A DNA stretch of 64,000 bases from Myxococcales bacterium (GCA_029880325.1 JAOUOP010000041.1:1-64000); one strand, 5' to 3'. Numbered from the stretch's first letter, positions 46,552 through 56,066 are shown. Numbers and translations are program-made. The notes: generated from the letters alone by a model not told the origin.

Positions 46552-47211
46552 ATGGAAAACGACGACGACGGGCGCCTTCGACGGGCCATCGAGCTGACCC
46601 TGCTTGCTCCCGCTGCCCGTCGCGCGCAGCTCGATGCCCTGTGCGCGGCGGCCGCTGAACACCGATTTCACGGCGTTTGTGTCAACCCCGTCCACGTCAC
46701 CCACTGCCGCCGGCTGCTGGGGCACGGCGGGCCGCGGCTCGTGACCGTGGTCGGTTTCCCCTTGGGGGAAAATCGCAGCGAGGTCAAAAGCCGCGAGGCG
46801 ATGCTGGCACTCGAGGACGGTGCCGACGAGCTGGACATGGTGATGGCCCTGGGGGACGCGCGCGAAGGACGCTGGGATCGCGTGCAGCAGGACATCGCGG
46901 CGGTGGTCGCGGTATGCGGCCGGGCGCCTGTGAAGGTGATCCTCGAAACCTGTCTGCTGGACAACGCCGAAAAGCGCCGAGCGTGCCAGGTGGCTCGCGA
47001 CGCCGGCGCCAAGTTCGTCAAAACCTCCACGGGCTTCGCAAGCGGCGGGGCCACCGTTGCCGACGTGGCCCTGATGCGCGAGGTGGTGGGTGATGCCCTG
47101 GGCGTCAAGGCATCTGGAGGCATTCGCAGCCGCGCCTTCGCCCTGCAGCTGCTGGCGGCCGGCGCCAGCCGCCTCGGCACCAGCTCCGGGATTGCGCTGC
47201 TTTCATGCTGA
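46552..47211 (+). CDS. deoC: Deoxyribose-phosphate aldolase
   Basis: 219 residues, normal for DeoC. A cytosolic class I aldolase cleaving 2-deoxyribose-5-phosphate to glyceraldehyde-3-phosphate and acetaldehyde. The Schiff-base lysine is Lys157 in KFVKTSTGF, and the second lysine is in GVKASGGIRS. ATG 46552 has AAGGA 7 bases upstream; an in-frame ATG at 46528 is possible. No other deo genes are nearby. A divergent promoter region lies between 46430 and 46551. Confidence 0.93.
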   Translation: MENDDDGRLRRAIELTLLAPAARRAQLDALCAAAAEHRFHGVCVNPVHVTHCRRLLGHGGPRLVTVVGFPLGENRSEVKSREAMLALEDGADELDMVMALGDAREGRWDRVQQDIAAVVAVCGRAPVKVILETCLLDNAEKRRACQVARDAGAKFVKTSTGFASGGATVADVALMREVVGDALGVKASGGIRSRAFALQLLAAGASRLGTSSGIALLSC

Positions 47212-47280
47212 GCCCAAAGAAAGCCCTGTGAAGCCGGGTACTTGCGCGACCGGCGCGCGCCTTTTACGCTGGCGGACCTG

Positions 47281-47922
47281 ATGCCGATTCCACTGGTAGC
47301 CGAGCAGGATTTCGAGCGTGAAGTCCTGCGCAACGAGACTCCCGTCCTCGTCGACCTCTACGCCGACTGGTGCCAGCCCTGCAAAGCCCTGGAGCCGATC
47401 CTGGACCAGGTGGCGGCCGAGCTGGCCGGCAAGCTGAAGATCATCCGCATCGACATCGAGCAGAGTCCCGGCCTGGCCCAGGCCTTCCGGGTGCAATCGA
47501 TTCCGATGATGGTGCTGTTCGTGGGCGGACGCCCGGCCGACCAGGTCGTGGGGCTGGTCGACAAGAATCGCATCCTGGCCATGGTGGAGCCGCACCTGCC
47601 GCGCCAGGCCAACGAGCTGGCCGCGCCCGAGCTGGCCCAGCTGGTGACGCAAGGCCGCGCCGTGCCTGTCGACATCCGCGACGCTGGCAGCTTCGCGCGT
47701 TACCACATCCCGGGCGCCATCCACGTACCGGCCGAAGAAGCCCTGACGCGCACGCCCGATCTGATCCCCAGCGACGGCCGCATCCGCGTGCTCTACGCCC
47801 GCGGCGGCGACGAGGCCAAGGAACTCAGCGAAAAGCTCCTGGCAGCCGGGGTTCAGGTGGGATTCCTGGCCGGCGGCTTCCTGGGCTGGGAGGCCGAGGG
47901 GCTCGAAGTCGAGCGCGGCTGA
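47281..47922 (+). CDS. Thioredoxin fused to a Cys-less rhodanese-like domain
   Basis: 213 residues. Residues about 1-105 are a thioredoxin domain with active site WCQPC (Cys31, Cys34) and cis-proline IPMMVLF. Residues about 112-210 have a rhodanese fold (AVPVDIRDAGSFARYHIPGAIHVPAEEA), but the active-site loop, normally YCxxGxR, reads VLYARGGDEAKE: the catalytic Cys is an Ala. So sulfurtransferase activity should be lost and the domain may bind a partner or sulfur carrier. ATG 47281 is used; the frame opens from a TTG at 47242. It may be co-transcribed with deoC (69-base gap). Confidence 0.88.
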   Translation: MPIPLVAEQDFEREVLRNETPVLVDLYADWCQPCKALEPILDQVAAELAGKLKIIRIDIEQSPGLAQAFRVQSIPMMVLFVGGRPADQVVGLVDKNRILAMVEPHLPRQANELAAPELAQLVTQGRAVPVDIRDAGSFARYHIPGAIHVPAEEALTRTPDLIPSDGRIRVLYARGGDEAKELSEKLLAAGVQVGFLAGGFLGWEAEGLEVERG

Positions 47923-48049
47923 GGCTGGCGACCGTCCCGAGAGTCCCGCGAGTGTCCATGACGCCGATTGCCCCTTGTCGTGCTCGGCGCCCTGGGGGTA
48001 AGTTGCCACCAACACCTACAAGAAAACCAATTTTCACGCTGGACGTAGA

Positions 48050-49204
48050 ATGACCGACCCGCGAGCGTATGTCCCAGGTCTGGCCAACGTACCGGCTGCC
48101 GAGTCGAGCGTCTGTTATCTGGACGGCTCCATCGGCAAGCTTCAGTACCGCGGCTACCCGATCGAAGTTCTCTCCGAAAAGGCCACCTTTGAAGAGGTCG
48201 CCTATCTCCTGCTGAACGGCGAGCTGCCCACCCAGGAACAGCTCGATGCTTTCGACGCGGAGCTGATCGAAGCGCGCGACGTCAAGTTCCGCATCATCGA
48301 TCTGCTCAAGACCCTGCCCGAGAGCGGCCACCCGATGGACGCCCTGGCGGCCTCGGTGGCGGCCATGAGCATGTTCTATCCGGGCGACCACGTGGAGGAC
48401 GCGGCATTCCGTAGCGCCTGCGCCACCCGTTTGACCGCGAAGTTCCCGACGGTGGTGGCCGCCTGGCAGCGCATCCGCAACGGCGATGATGCGATCAAGA
48501 GCCGCCCCGATCTCGGCCATGCCGCCAACTTCCTCTACATGCTCAGCGGCAAGGAGCCCGACCCGCTGATCGCGCGCACGCTCGACGTGGCCCTGACGCT
48601 GCATGCCGAGCACCAGATGAACGCCTCGACCTTCAGCGCTCGTGTCACCGGCTCGGCCCTGGCCGACGCCTACGCTGTGGCCACATCGGCGGTGGGCACC
48701 CTCTCGGGTCCGCTGCACGGCGGCGCCAACGAAGAAGTGCTGAAGATGCTGCGCACGATCCCCAACGCCAGCCCGGGCGCGGTAAGGGCTTGGGCCGAAG
48801 ATCGCCTGGCGCGCAAGCAGAAGATCTCCGGCTTTGGTCACCGCGAGTACAAGGTCAAAGATCCGCGCGCCACGATTCTGCAGCGCCTGTCGACCCAGGT
48901 CTTCCAGGAATACGGCAGCACCCCGCTCTACGATGTCGCCCTCGAGCTCGAAACGCAGATGGAAGAACTGGTGGGGCAGAAGGGCATCTACCCCAACGTC
49001 GATTTCTACAGCGGCATCCTCTACGACAAGATGGGAATTCCCACCGACCTGTTCACGCCGATCTTCGCCATCGCACGCATCTCCGGCTGGCTGGCCCACT
49101 GGCTCGAGCAGTTACAGCACAACCGCATCTTCCGCCCCAGCCAAATCTGGAACGGCCAGGCCGACCGCGACTTCGTGCCGATGTCGGATCGGCGCGGCGA
49201 GTAG
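48050..49204 (+). CDS. gltA: Citrate synthase
   Basis: 384 residues, the shorter type II-like dimeric citrate synthase seen in many bacteria. Catalytic residues are recognisable: His in LHAEHQMNAS, the conserved GPLHGGANE, and Asp in NVDFYSGI; the arginine loop GFGHREYK is also present. It condenses oxaloacetate and acetyl-CoA, the entry step of the TCA cycle, in the cytoplasm. The related 2-methylcitrate synthases cannot be excluded on sequence alone. The 127-bp gap upstream contains A/T runs and should carry its own promoter. A hairpin follows the stop. Confidence 0.93.
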   Translation: MTDPRAYVPGLANVPAAESSVCYLDGSIGKLQYRGYPIEVLSEKATFEEVAYLLLNGELPTQEQLDAFDAELIEARDVKFRIIDLLKTLPESGHPMDALAASVAAMSMFYPGDHVEDAAFRSACATRLTAKFPTVVAAWQRIRNGDDAIKSRPDLGHAANFLYMLSGKEPDPLIARTLDVALTLHAEHQMNASTFSARVTGSALADAYAVATSAVGTLSGPLHGGANEEVLKMLRTIPNASPGAVRAWAEDRLARKQKISGFGHREYKVKDPRATILQRLSTQVFQEYGSTPLYDVALELETQMEELVGQKGIYPNVDFYSGILYDKMGIPTDLFTPIFAIARISGWLAHWLEQLQHNRIFRPSQIWNGQADRDFVPMSDRRGE

Positions 49205-49209
49205 CCTTG

Positions 49210-49233
49210 ACCGGTCGGGATGCCCGATCCGGT
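49210..49233 (+). terminator. Hairpin after citrate synthase gene
   Basis: ACCGGTCGGG (49210-49219) pairs with CCCGATCCGGT (49223-49233), leaving a three-base loop and one bulged base. It begins 6 bases after the gltA stop. No U-run follows, so intrinsic termination is uncertain; it may be an mRNA 3'-end stabiliser. Confidence 0.45.
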
Positions 49234-49265
49234 GCCATCTATGGATTGGAAGCGACCGCCGGCTG

Positions 49266-49900
49266 CTACGGAGGAGCGATGATGAAAGAGCGATAGCGCC
49301 CATCGTCGCAATAGAAGTAGGAGCCAATGTTCCAATCGCAGGTGGGCGTGTTGGGCTCACACTCTCCGTAGTCTGTCACTTGATCGGGTGGTGATTCGAA
49401 TGCCGGGCAAGCCTCGCAGCCCCGGCCGACCCAGCTGCCCGTCCGCTCATCCCAGCGGCACGGTGGACCACTGCAGCTCCAGGTGAGCGCAGATCGGTCG
49501 CACTCGCAAAGCTGCAGCTCGTCGTACCGGCAGCGGAAGCCAGCGTCCGCACAAGCGGCGCCATTGACGGGCTTTTCCGGCGGGCAGTAGAGAGGGCAGT
49601 CGGAACGTTCGGATTGGCCCGGAAGCAGGATGCAGGGTTCGGCCCAGGCGTCGGACCCTGCGTCGGTGGGGCTTCCAGTATCGAGCGCGGACTCCACTGC
49701 TGCGTCCCGGCGCGGGGAGTCGATTTGGGCGGACCGACCTCCGTGGCCAGCGGCCCCGGTGTCGAGGTCGTCATGGATGCAACCGGGAGGCTGTCTTTGG
49801 GCGCACCCGCATCGTCGCTGGCGAGCGGGACCGGCAGCCGATGCTCAGCACAGGCGCACGACAGCACCAGCTGCAGTGGCAAGTAGCGGGGCATGGCCAT
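49266..49900 (-). pseudogene. Cys-rich lipoprotein gene with frameshift
   Basis: A start at 49900 (or 49894) gives PRYLPLQLVLSCACAEHRLP, a lipoprotein signal, followed by a typical Asp/Ala linker (LASDDAGAPKDS). That frame then becomes meaningless, while another minus frame from about 49780 on gives DDLDTGAAGHGG, ESALDTGSPTDAGSDAW and then a Cys-rich domain with about 16 cysteines to the stop at 49266 (PLYCPPEKPVNGAAC, CRYDELQLCECDR, CSGPPCRWDE). In that second frame a TGA blocks the route to any signal peptide. So the two halves need a one-base shift between about 49840 and 49690. It is either a recent pseudogene or an assembly error. Confidence 0.55.
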
Positions 49901-49956
49901 ACTCTCGCCAGGCGTAGCACCTGGCCCAAGTCGGCGCCAGCGCCTGCGCTGTGAGT

Positions 49957-51255
49957 TCAGTCCAGGCGCCGGTAGCTGTGAGCGAAGAGCAGAAGGCCCA
50001 GGCTGAGGGCGCCCAGCAGGGCGCCGGCACCGCCGAGTGCGAGTTGGGGGCCCACGGCGGGGTGGTCGGCCAGGCGGCCGATGGGGTAGAGCGCGGCGTT
50101 GGCCAGGGACATCTCCAGATTGTAGATGCTGCTGACGCGGCCCCGGTAGTCGTCGTCGACGTAGGCCTGCATCAGCACGTTGGACAGCGACATACGACCT
50201 GCCTGGCCGAGTCCGACCACGATGATGAGAGCGAAGGACACTGCGATCGCGGTCGAAGCGGCAAAGCCCATCAGGCCGACCGAGAGCACCAGGCCGCTGC
50301 AGAGCAGGAGCAGGCCGCGGCGTTGGCTGCGCATGGACGCCACCAGCAGCGATCCGGTCAGCGATCCGATTCCAGAAACCGTGGTCAAAAGGCCCAGCTG
50401 GGCCGGCCCGGCGTCGAGCACTTGCTTGGCAAAGCCCGGCAGCAGCATCACGTAGGTGAAGCCGAAAAAGACCATGAAGAAGTTGACGACCGCCAACATG
50501 CGCATGGGCGAGGTGGTCCAGACGTAGCGAAAACCGTCGATCAGCTCTGACAGGGCGGTGCCGCGACGCGAGCTGCCCGGCTCGCGGTCGGGCACGTGGA
50601 CGAAGATGAGACCCACGCCCGCGTAGAAGTAGAGAACGGCCATGGCGATGTAGACGTAGGCGGCCGGGCCGATCTCGCCGTCGCCGCCGCCGAACGCTGC
50701 AACCATGAAGCCGGCGATGCCCGGCATCACCAGGCGCGCGAAGTTCATGGCGCTGGTGTTGAGGGCGATGGCGTTCATCAGGCGGCCCATGCCGACGACT
50801 TCGGCGGTCAACGCCTGGCGCGAGGGCATCTTGATGGTACGTGCGGCGCCCTGAACCACGGCGGCGGCGATCAGGTGCTCGAAGCGCAGTTGACCCATCC
50901 AAATCAGCGAGGCGACGCCGAAGGCCACGGCAGCGGCGACGTACTGGCAGACGATGACCAGTCGTTTGCGTTGACGGACGCGGTCGGCGATCACGCCGGC
51001 GAAGGGCGCCAGGGCGAAGCCGGCCAGACCGTTGACCAGGAACATGACGCCCAAGGACTCATAACTGCCAGTCAATTCATACACGATCCAGCCGCGCACG
51101 AAGATCTGCATGTTGACGGCTGTGAAATTTGCCAGCAGCGTGCCGAAAAAGTGCCGATAGTTGCGGTCGCGCAGGGCCTCGAAGGTGCGCACGCGTCCTT
51201 CTGCGGGCGCCCCGGCGCTGTCGGATGCGGGGCTGGCGCCGTTGGAATTGGGCAT
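49957..51255 (-). CDS. MFS transporter (MFS_3 / EntS-like)
   Basis: 432 residues with about 12 predicted transmembrane segments. The N-terminus FEALRDRNYRHFFGTLLANF and the loop-2 motif GVIADRVRQRKRL are those of the MFS_3 branch, which includes enterobactin exporter EntS and many drug or peptide effluxers. A second copy of the loop motif (DDDYRGRVSSIYNLE) lies in the C-terminal half. Substrate unknown: no siderophore or antibiotic genes are near. ATG 51255 is the only good start. The 56-base gap after it leads to the damaged Cys-rich gene. Confidence 0.88.
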   Translation of the reverse strand: MPNSNGASPASDSAGAPAEGRVRTFEALRDRNYRHFFGTLLANFTAVNMQIFVRGWIVYELTGSYESLGVMFLVNGLAGFALAPFAGVIADRVRQRKRLVIVCQYVAAAVAFGVASLIWMGQLRFEHLIAAAVVQGAARTIKMPSRQALTAEVVGMGRLMNAIALNTSAMNFARLVMPGIAGFMVAAFGGGDGEIGPAAYVYIAMAVLYFYAGVGLIFVHVPDREPGSSRRGTALSELIDGFRYVWTTSPMRMLAVVNFFMVFFGFTYVMLLPGFAKQVLDAGPAQLGLLTTVSGIGSLTGSLLVASMRSQRRGLLLLCSGLVLSVGLMGFAASTAIAVSFALIIVVGLGQAGRMSLSNVLMQAYVDDDYRGRVSSIYNLEMSLANAALYPIGRLADHPAVGPQLALGGAGALLGALSLGLLLFAHSYRRLD

Positions 51256-51345
51256 GGCGCCGCTTGTAGTGGCCGCTGGCGGCGCTGTCGAGGGTGGAGC
51301 ACGTGCAGCCCTCAGGAGGGGATGGCGAGCGCCGAGGTCGTGCTT

Positions 51346-51735
51346 TCAGTAGCCGCAGGCTTGCAGCTTGGTGGCCGTTGGGCGTCTCAATGCGTAAGTT
51401 TCGACCGTGCCGGCGGGGTAGGTCAGCGAGGCTTCATCGCCGCAGCCTTCCCAGGCGATGTCGACCGCATCGAACTCGTCCATGGTAAGAAAGCCGAGAC
51501 AGCCGCGGTCCCCTTCGTGGGTCTCGGGAAAGGCGATGGTGAAACTGCTGCCGTTGAGGGTGATGGGAATGCGGCGTGCCGTGAGGCATGGACCCAGGGA
51601 GTTATCGCCCTCGTAGACGGCGCACAGGCCGGCTGGAACGCCGCTGTCGATGCGGAGAACACCCACGGAGGTCCCGCTGATGGCGGGATTGTCGGTGGGC
51701 AGCCACCGCTGGAGCCATCGTCGACGTTTGACGCG
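51346..51735 (-). pseudogene. N-terminally damaged small secreted-type protein
   Basis: The minus frame is open from after a TAG at 51738-51736 to the stop at 51346. Its part VGVLRIDSGVPAGLCAVYEG...GDRGCLGFLTMDEFDAVDIAWEGCGDEASLTY has four cysteines in the pattern of the intact lipoprotein at 56243 (Cys, Asp-rich, beta-type), but no signal peptide exists in this frame. Just upstream another frame gives NVDDGSSGGCPPTIPP, the kind of linker that follows a lipobox. A short gene starting at GTG 51666 cannot be excluded. Only ~50 bases remain before the ApbE stop, so the signal part is missing. Confidence 0.42.
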
Positions 51736-51785
51736 CTACCGTCTCTCGCGGTGCGTGCCACATCGCATGGCACAAGAGCTCAGGG

Positions 51786-52946
51786 TTATCGACCGCCCGG
51801 GGGCCGCTCGAAAGCGTCATGCGACAACGGCAGCTTGCCGTTGTCGAGCCTGGCTCGCATCACCAGCCGATCCTCGGTGCCCGGGCTGACGTGCAGTCGC
51901 AGCTCCGGGTCGACAATCACGACTTGGGGAGAGCCGGGGGCGCCAGCGAGCTTGGCGAGCGCGCGCTCGGGCCCCAGGATGAAGACGGCGGTCGACAGAG
52001 CGTCGGCGTAGATACCGGATTCGGCCAGTACGGTGACCGAGACGCTGCGCTCGGTCGGCAATCCGGTGCGCGGGTCGATGATGTGGTGCCAGCGCTTGCC
52101 GTCGCGGATGAAGGCGTGTTCGTAGTCGCCCGAGGTGGAGATCGAGCCGGCCGTGGCCTCCAGGAAGCCAAAGTAGTCGTCGCGCCGCGGATGCTGGATG
52201 CCGACGCGCCAGCCCCGCCCCTTGCGCTGGCCCGAGACCTGTACCTGGCCGCCCCCGAAGAGCATATAGCGCTCGATACCCGCTTGGCGTAGCACGGCCG
52301 CCGCCCGGTCCAGGGCGTAGCCTTTGGCGATGCCGCCGGTGCCGATCTGCATCCCCGTTTCTTGCAGCTTGACCGTGGACGCGCCCTCGTCGATGACGAC
52401 CTTGCGATAGTCGATGTGCGGCAGCCGCGCGGCGATTTCGGCGCGGTCGGGGATCGTTTCTTCGCCCGGCTGGAAGGTGTACATGCCGCGCAGGGCGGCC
52501 CAGCTCAAATCGAAGGCGCCTTCGCTCCAACGCGAGACTTCGATGCCGGCGCGCACCACAGCCAAAGTCTCGGCTCCGACGCGTACAGCTCCCCGGCCAG
52601 CGGCGGCGTTGATGGCCGAGATCTCGCTATCGGGCCGCCACTCGGAAAGCAGCGCCTCGAGGCGCGCGATTTCGTCGAACGCCGCGTCGACGGCGGCGCT
52701 CACGCGCGGGTCCTCTTGGCCCACGATGCTGATCGCCACCACCGTGCCCATCAGCGGACGGCTGCGCTGGTAGAGGGGCTCCTCGACGGTAGGCGCGGGG
52801 GCCGGCGGCGGCTCGCCGGCGGGCGGCGGTGCCGCGGGCCCCGACGCGGTGGCCGCACCCGGCTCAGACGCGGGTTGCGCAGGTGACTGGCACGCCAGCA
52901 GGGCCAGAGCAAAGCAGAGCAGGGGGGCGAGGGGCAGCAGACGCAT
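51786..52946 (-). CDS. apbE: FAD:protein FMN transferase ApbE (lipoprotein)
   Basis: 386 residues. Signal peptide and lipobox LALLAC (about Cys18), then a Pro/Ala linker and the ApbE domain. Key motifs are LMGTVVAISI, the FAD-binding GTGGIAKGYALDRA and HHIIDPRTGLPTERS, followed by the metal-site region AESGIYADALSTAVF. ApbE attaches FMN to a threonine of extracytoplasmic redox proteins such as NqrB/NqrC and RnfG. No such target is in the window. ATG 52946 is the first Met of the signal; the longer open frame upstream runs antisense to the DUF4159 gene. Confidence 0.93.
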   Translation of the reverse strand: MRLLPLAPLLCFALALLACQSPAQPASEPGAATASGPAAPPPAGEPPPAPAPTVEEPLYQRSRPLMGTVVAISIVGQEDPRVSAAVDAAFDEIARLEALLSEWRPDSEISAINAAAGRGAVRVGAETLAVVRAGIEVSRWSEGAFDLSWAALRGMYTFQPGEETIPDRAEIAARLPHIDYRKVVIDEGASTVKLQETGMQIGTGGIAKGYALDRAAAVLRQAGIERYMLFGGGQVQVSGQRKGRGWRVGIQHPRRDDYFGFLEATAGSISTSGDYEHAFIRDGKRWHHIIDPRTGLPTERSVSVTVLAESGIYADALSTAVFILGPERALAKLAGAPGSPQVVIVDPELRLHVSPGTEDRLVMRARLDNGKLPLSHDAFERPPGGR

Positions 52947-53075
52947 GGAATTCGTCGGTGCGTGGGCGCGGGGCACTCGCCAGTAGGTAGCGCCTGGCGG
53001 CGTTCGGAACAACCTCCGCGCGACCGGGTGACGGCCGTCTTGATGCCCCGGAGCGGCTGTGCTCCCCTCCGCGCC

Positions 53076-53837
53076 ATGATTTCGCGGTTGCGTCGGCTCT
53101 GCGCAGGCCTTTGGGTGGTGCTGGTTTCGGCCCTGCTGTGGCCCAGCAGCGGCGGGGCCTTCGGTGAGGCCACTGCCGTCGATATCCGCATGGTGCTGGC
53201 CGCCAAGCTCAGTCCGGCCCGCCCCACGGCGGCGCGCCGCTTGGCCTGGGAGGTGCGGCAGCGCACCAGCGTGGAGACGCGCCTGGAGCCCACGCGCACG
53301 CGCTTCGACGATCCGGGCATTTTCGAGTCGCCGCTGCTGTACTTCAGCGGCGACCGCGAGTTCCAACCGCTGTCGGAGGCGGAGATCGCGGGACTGCGGC
53401 GTTTCGTCGAGTTCGGTGGCTTCGTGCTGATCGACGATGCCGCCCCCGATCGCGACGGATTCGATCGCAGTGTGCGCCGCGAGCTGGGACGGGCGTTCGG
53501 CGATGGCGCCCTGCGACCGCTCGCCAACAGCCATACGGTCTTTCGCTCGTTTTACCTGCTCGAACGCCCCCAGGGGCGCGTCGAGGGACCGGCCCAGCTC
53601 GAGGCCGTGCAGCGCGCCGGGCGCGCCGCGGTGATCTATTCGCGCCACGATTTGGGCGGCGCCTGGGATCGCGACGATCTGGGCAACTATCTGCATCCGG
53701 TGCAACCCGGAGGCAATCGACAACGCGAACTGGCAATTCGACTGGGAGTCAATCTCGTGCTCTATGCGCTTTGCCTGGACTACAAGGACGATCAGGTGCA
53801 CTCGCCCTTCATCATGCGCCGACGCGGCGGACAGTAG
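53076..53837 (+). CDS. DUF4159 family exported protein
   Basis: 253 residues. Signal peptide (GLWVVLVSALLWPSSGGAFG) then the DUF4159 domain: ESPLLYFSGDREFQPLSEAEIAGLRRFVEFGGFVLIDDA, which resembles a degenerate amidotransferase/ThuA-like Rossmann fold, and the ending NYLHP...LAIRLGVNLVLYALCLDYKDDQ. Such proteins accompany MoxR, DUF58 and VWA membrane proteins. ATG 53076 starts the signal; ATG 53043 is possible. The VWA gene begins 3 bases after the stop. Divergent from apbE across 129 bases. Confidence 0.82.
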   Translation: MISRLRRLCAGLWVVLVSALLWPSSGGAFGEATAVDIRMVLAAKLSPARPTAARRLAWEVRQRTSVETRLEPTRTRFDDPGIFESPLLYFSGDREFQPLSEAEIAGLRRFVEFGGFVLIDDAAPDRDGFDRSVRRELGRAFGDGALRPLANSHTVFRSFYLLERPQGRVEGPAQLEAVQRAGRAAVIYSRHDLGGAWDRDDLGNYLHPVQPGGNRQRELAIRLGVNLVLYALCLDYKDDQVHSPFIMRRRGGQ

Positions 53838-53840
53838 ACG

Positions 53841-56066
53841 ATGCCGACGCTCGAGAGTGTGAGCCTGCAGCTGGGCAACCCGGGCGGGACGCCTGTGGCC
53901 GTCGTGGTGGCCATGCTGGTCGCTGCGATGACCCTGCTCGGCATCCGCGAGCTGTCGAGCGTCACCCTGGCCTGGCGCCGCCGTTTGCTCCTGGGGCTGC
54001 GGCTTGCGACCGCGGCGGTGGCGCTGCTACTGGCGCTGCAGCCGCGTTGGATAAGCGAGCGCGTCGAGGTGGTCCAGGGGAGGCTTTTGGTGCTGCTCGA
54101 CGTTTCGCGCAGCATGCAGGTGCGCGACGACGGTGCCTCGAGGGCGACCCAGGCGAGCGAGTTGGTCGCCCGCTGGCGCAAGGAGGCCGCCGTTCCCTTT
54201 GACCTCTACGGTTTCGGGTCCGAGCTGCGCCCGCTCAAAACCCAGGCGCTCCAGCCCCACGACCTCGCCCGCGACGACGAGTCGCGGCTGCGTCGGGCGC
54301 TCGACTCTGCCGTGGAGCGCCATCCCGACGACCTTGGCGCCATCGTTGTGGTCACCGACGGTGCCGACACGACGCCTGATTTTAGCGCCGCACAGCTGGC
54401 CGAGTTCGGGGTGCGCGTGCACACGGTGGCGCTGGGCTCCGAGCGTGATCTGGGCGATGATGCCATCGTTAGCGTGAAGGCCGACCCCGTGGCCTTTCTT
54501 CGTCAATCGGCAGAGGTGGAGGTGGTCGTGCGCCTCTCCGACGCGGATGCCGCCAGGGTTGCCGTGAGCCTGCGTCGCGACGGACAGGTGGTCGCCGAAC
54601 GCGGCCTGGAGGTGGGCGATGACGGACTGGCCCGGGCGGTCTTGCCCTTCGTGCCCGATCGGCTCGGTCGCTCCGTCTATTCCCTGTCGATACCGGTCGA
54701 CGCGCGCGATCGGGTGCCCGAAAACAACGAGCGCGCCTTTCTGGTACGCGTCACCCGCGACCGCCTGCGCGTGCTGCTCGTCTGTGGTGCGCCCAGCTGG
54801 GATACGCGCTTTTTGCGCGCCTTTCTGAAGTCCGATCCGGCCATCGATCTGATCACCTTTTTCATCCTGACCACGCACAACGACATTCGCCTGGCACCCG
54901 CTGAAGAGCTGTCGCTGATCCCCTTTCCCACCGACGAACTCTTCCGCGAGCACCTGGAGAGCTTCGATGTGGTGATCTTCCAGGACTTCAACTACGGGCC
55001 CTACCAGATGGTCCAGTACCTGCCGCGCATTCGGGACTATGTGCTCGCGGGGGGATCGTTCGCCATGATCGGGGGCTCCAAGGCCTTTGGTGCCGGTGGC
55101 TACGTGCGCACGCCGGTGGCGGAGATCCTGCCGGTCGCGATGGAGCCGGGTGAGCGTGCCGTCATGGAAGGGGCCTTTGCGCCGCGGCTGGCAGCGGGGC
55201 TGGAGCGCCATCCGGTGGTGGAGCTCGCGCCCGATCCGGAGCAGAACGCGGCCGCCTGGCAGCGCTTGGCGCAGCTGGTCGGCATGAACAAGCTCACGGG
55301 TCTGACCGACGATGCCCTCGCGCTGCTGCATCATCCCGAGGCGAAGTTGGGCGATGGCACGCCGATGCCGGTGTTGGTGGTCGGCAGCCCTGGCCAGGGC
55401 CGCAGTTTGGCGCTGGCGTCGGATAGCGCTTGGCGCTGGGGCATGGCGACCGCCGGTCGCACGGGGGATCCCTCCGCCTACGAGAAGTTCTGGGATCGGG
55501 CGCTGCGTTGGCTGGCGCGCGACCCGCTGCTGGAGCCGGCGCGCGTCGAGACCGACCGGGAACGCTACGGTCCCGGTGCCGCCTTGCGCGCGCGCATGCG
55601 ACTGCAAGATGCGCGTCATCAACCTCTGGTCAACGCCGAGGTGGTGCTGCGGGTGGAGCAAAGCGACGGCCAGGTGGTCCACGAGGCGCCCGTGACGAGC
55701 GATGCAGTGGGGGCGGCCGAAGTCGAGCTCGAGGCGCCCATGCAGCCCGGGGGCTATCGTCTGGCCGTGATCGCCCCCGACGGTCAGAGCGAACTGGCAG
55801 ACGAGGGCTTCGTGGTGGAAGCCGGCGGCGATGAGCTGGCCGATCCGCGCGCGCGCCCGGGGTTGCTGAAGGACATCGCGCGCATCACCGGCGGCAGCGC
55901 GAGCACGGCTTCGAGTGCCGGGGCGCTGCAGGATCTGGATCGCAGCCGCAGCCGCGCGGTGGCGAGCCAGCAGCATCGGCCGTTCGCCTCGGCGGTGTTT
56001 TTCCTGGTGTTGGTGGTGGTTTTCGGGGTCGAGTGGGGATTGCGTCGCGCTTGGGGTTTGGCTTGA
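53841..56066 (+). CDS. Membrane protein with VWA-like and glutamine-amidotransferase-like domains
   Basis: 741 residues. Two N-terminal transmembrane segments (about 18-36 and 47-66), then a VWA domain (about 78-215): MIDAS motif DVSRSM (DxSxS kept), VVTDGADTT as the metal-ligand Asp. A CARDB/beta domain follows, then a class I amidotransferase-like domain (about 305-520: FDVVIFQDFNYGPYQM, YVLAGGSFAMIGG) without the catalytic Cys. Near the C-terminus comes one transmembrane segment (FFLVLVVVFGVEWGL). This architecture is common in MoxR/aerotolerance-type clusters. It lies 3 bases after the DUF4159 gene, so they act together and plausibly with the MoxR operon at 16-18 kb. Confidence 0.85.
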   Translation: MPTLESVSLQLGNPGGTPVAVVVAMLVAAMTLLGIRELSSVTLAWRRRLLLGLRLATAAVALLLALQPRWISERVEVVQGRLLVLLDVSRSMQVRDDGASRATQASELVARWRKEAAVPFDLYGFGSELRPLKTQALQPHDLARDDESRLRRALDSAVERHPDDLGAIVVVTDGADTTPDFSAAQLAEFGVRVHTVALGSERDLGDDAIVSVKADPVAFLRQSAEVEVVVRLSDADAARVAVSLRRDGQVVAERGLEVGDDGLARAVLPFVPDRLGRSVYSLSIPVDARDRVPENNERAFLVRVTRDRLRVLLVCGAPSWDTRFLRAFLKSDPAIDLITFFILTTHNDIRLAPAEELSLIPFPTDELFREHLESFDVVIFQDFNYGPYQMVQYLPRIRDYVLAGGSFAMIGGSKAFGAGGYVRTPVAEILPVAMEPGERAVMEGAFAPRLAAGLERHPVVELAPDPEQNAAAWQRLAQLVGMNKLTGLTDDALALLHHPEAKLGDGTPMPVLVVGSPGQGRSLALASDSAWRWGMATAGRTGDPSAYEKFWDRALRWLARDPLLEPARVETDRERYGPGAALRARMRLQDARHQPLVNAEVVLRVEQSDGQVVHEAPVTSDAVGAAEVELEAPMQPGGYRLAVIAPDGQSELADEGFVVEAGGDELADPRARPGLLKDIARITGGSASTASSAGALQDLDRSRSRAVASQQHRPFASAVFFLVLVVVFGVEWGLRRAWGLA

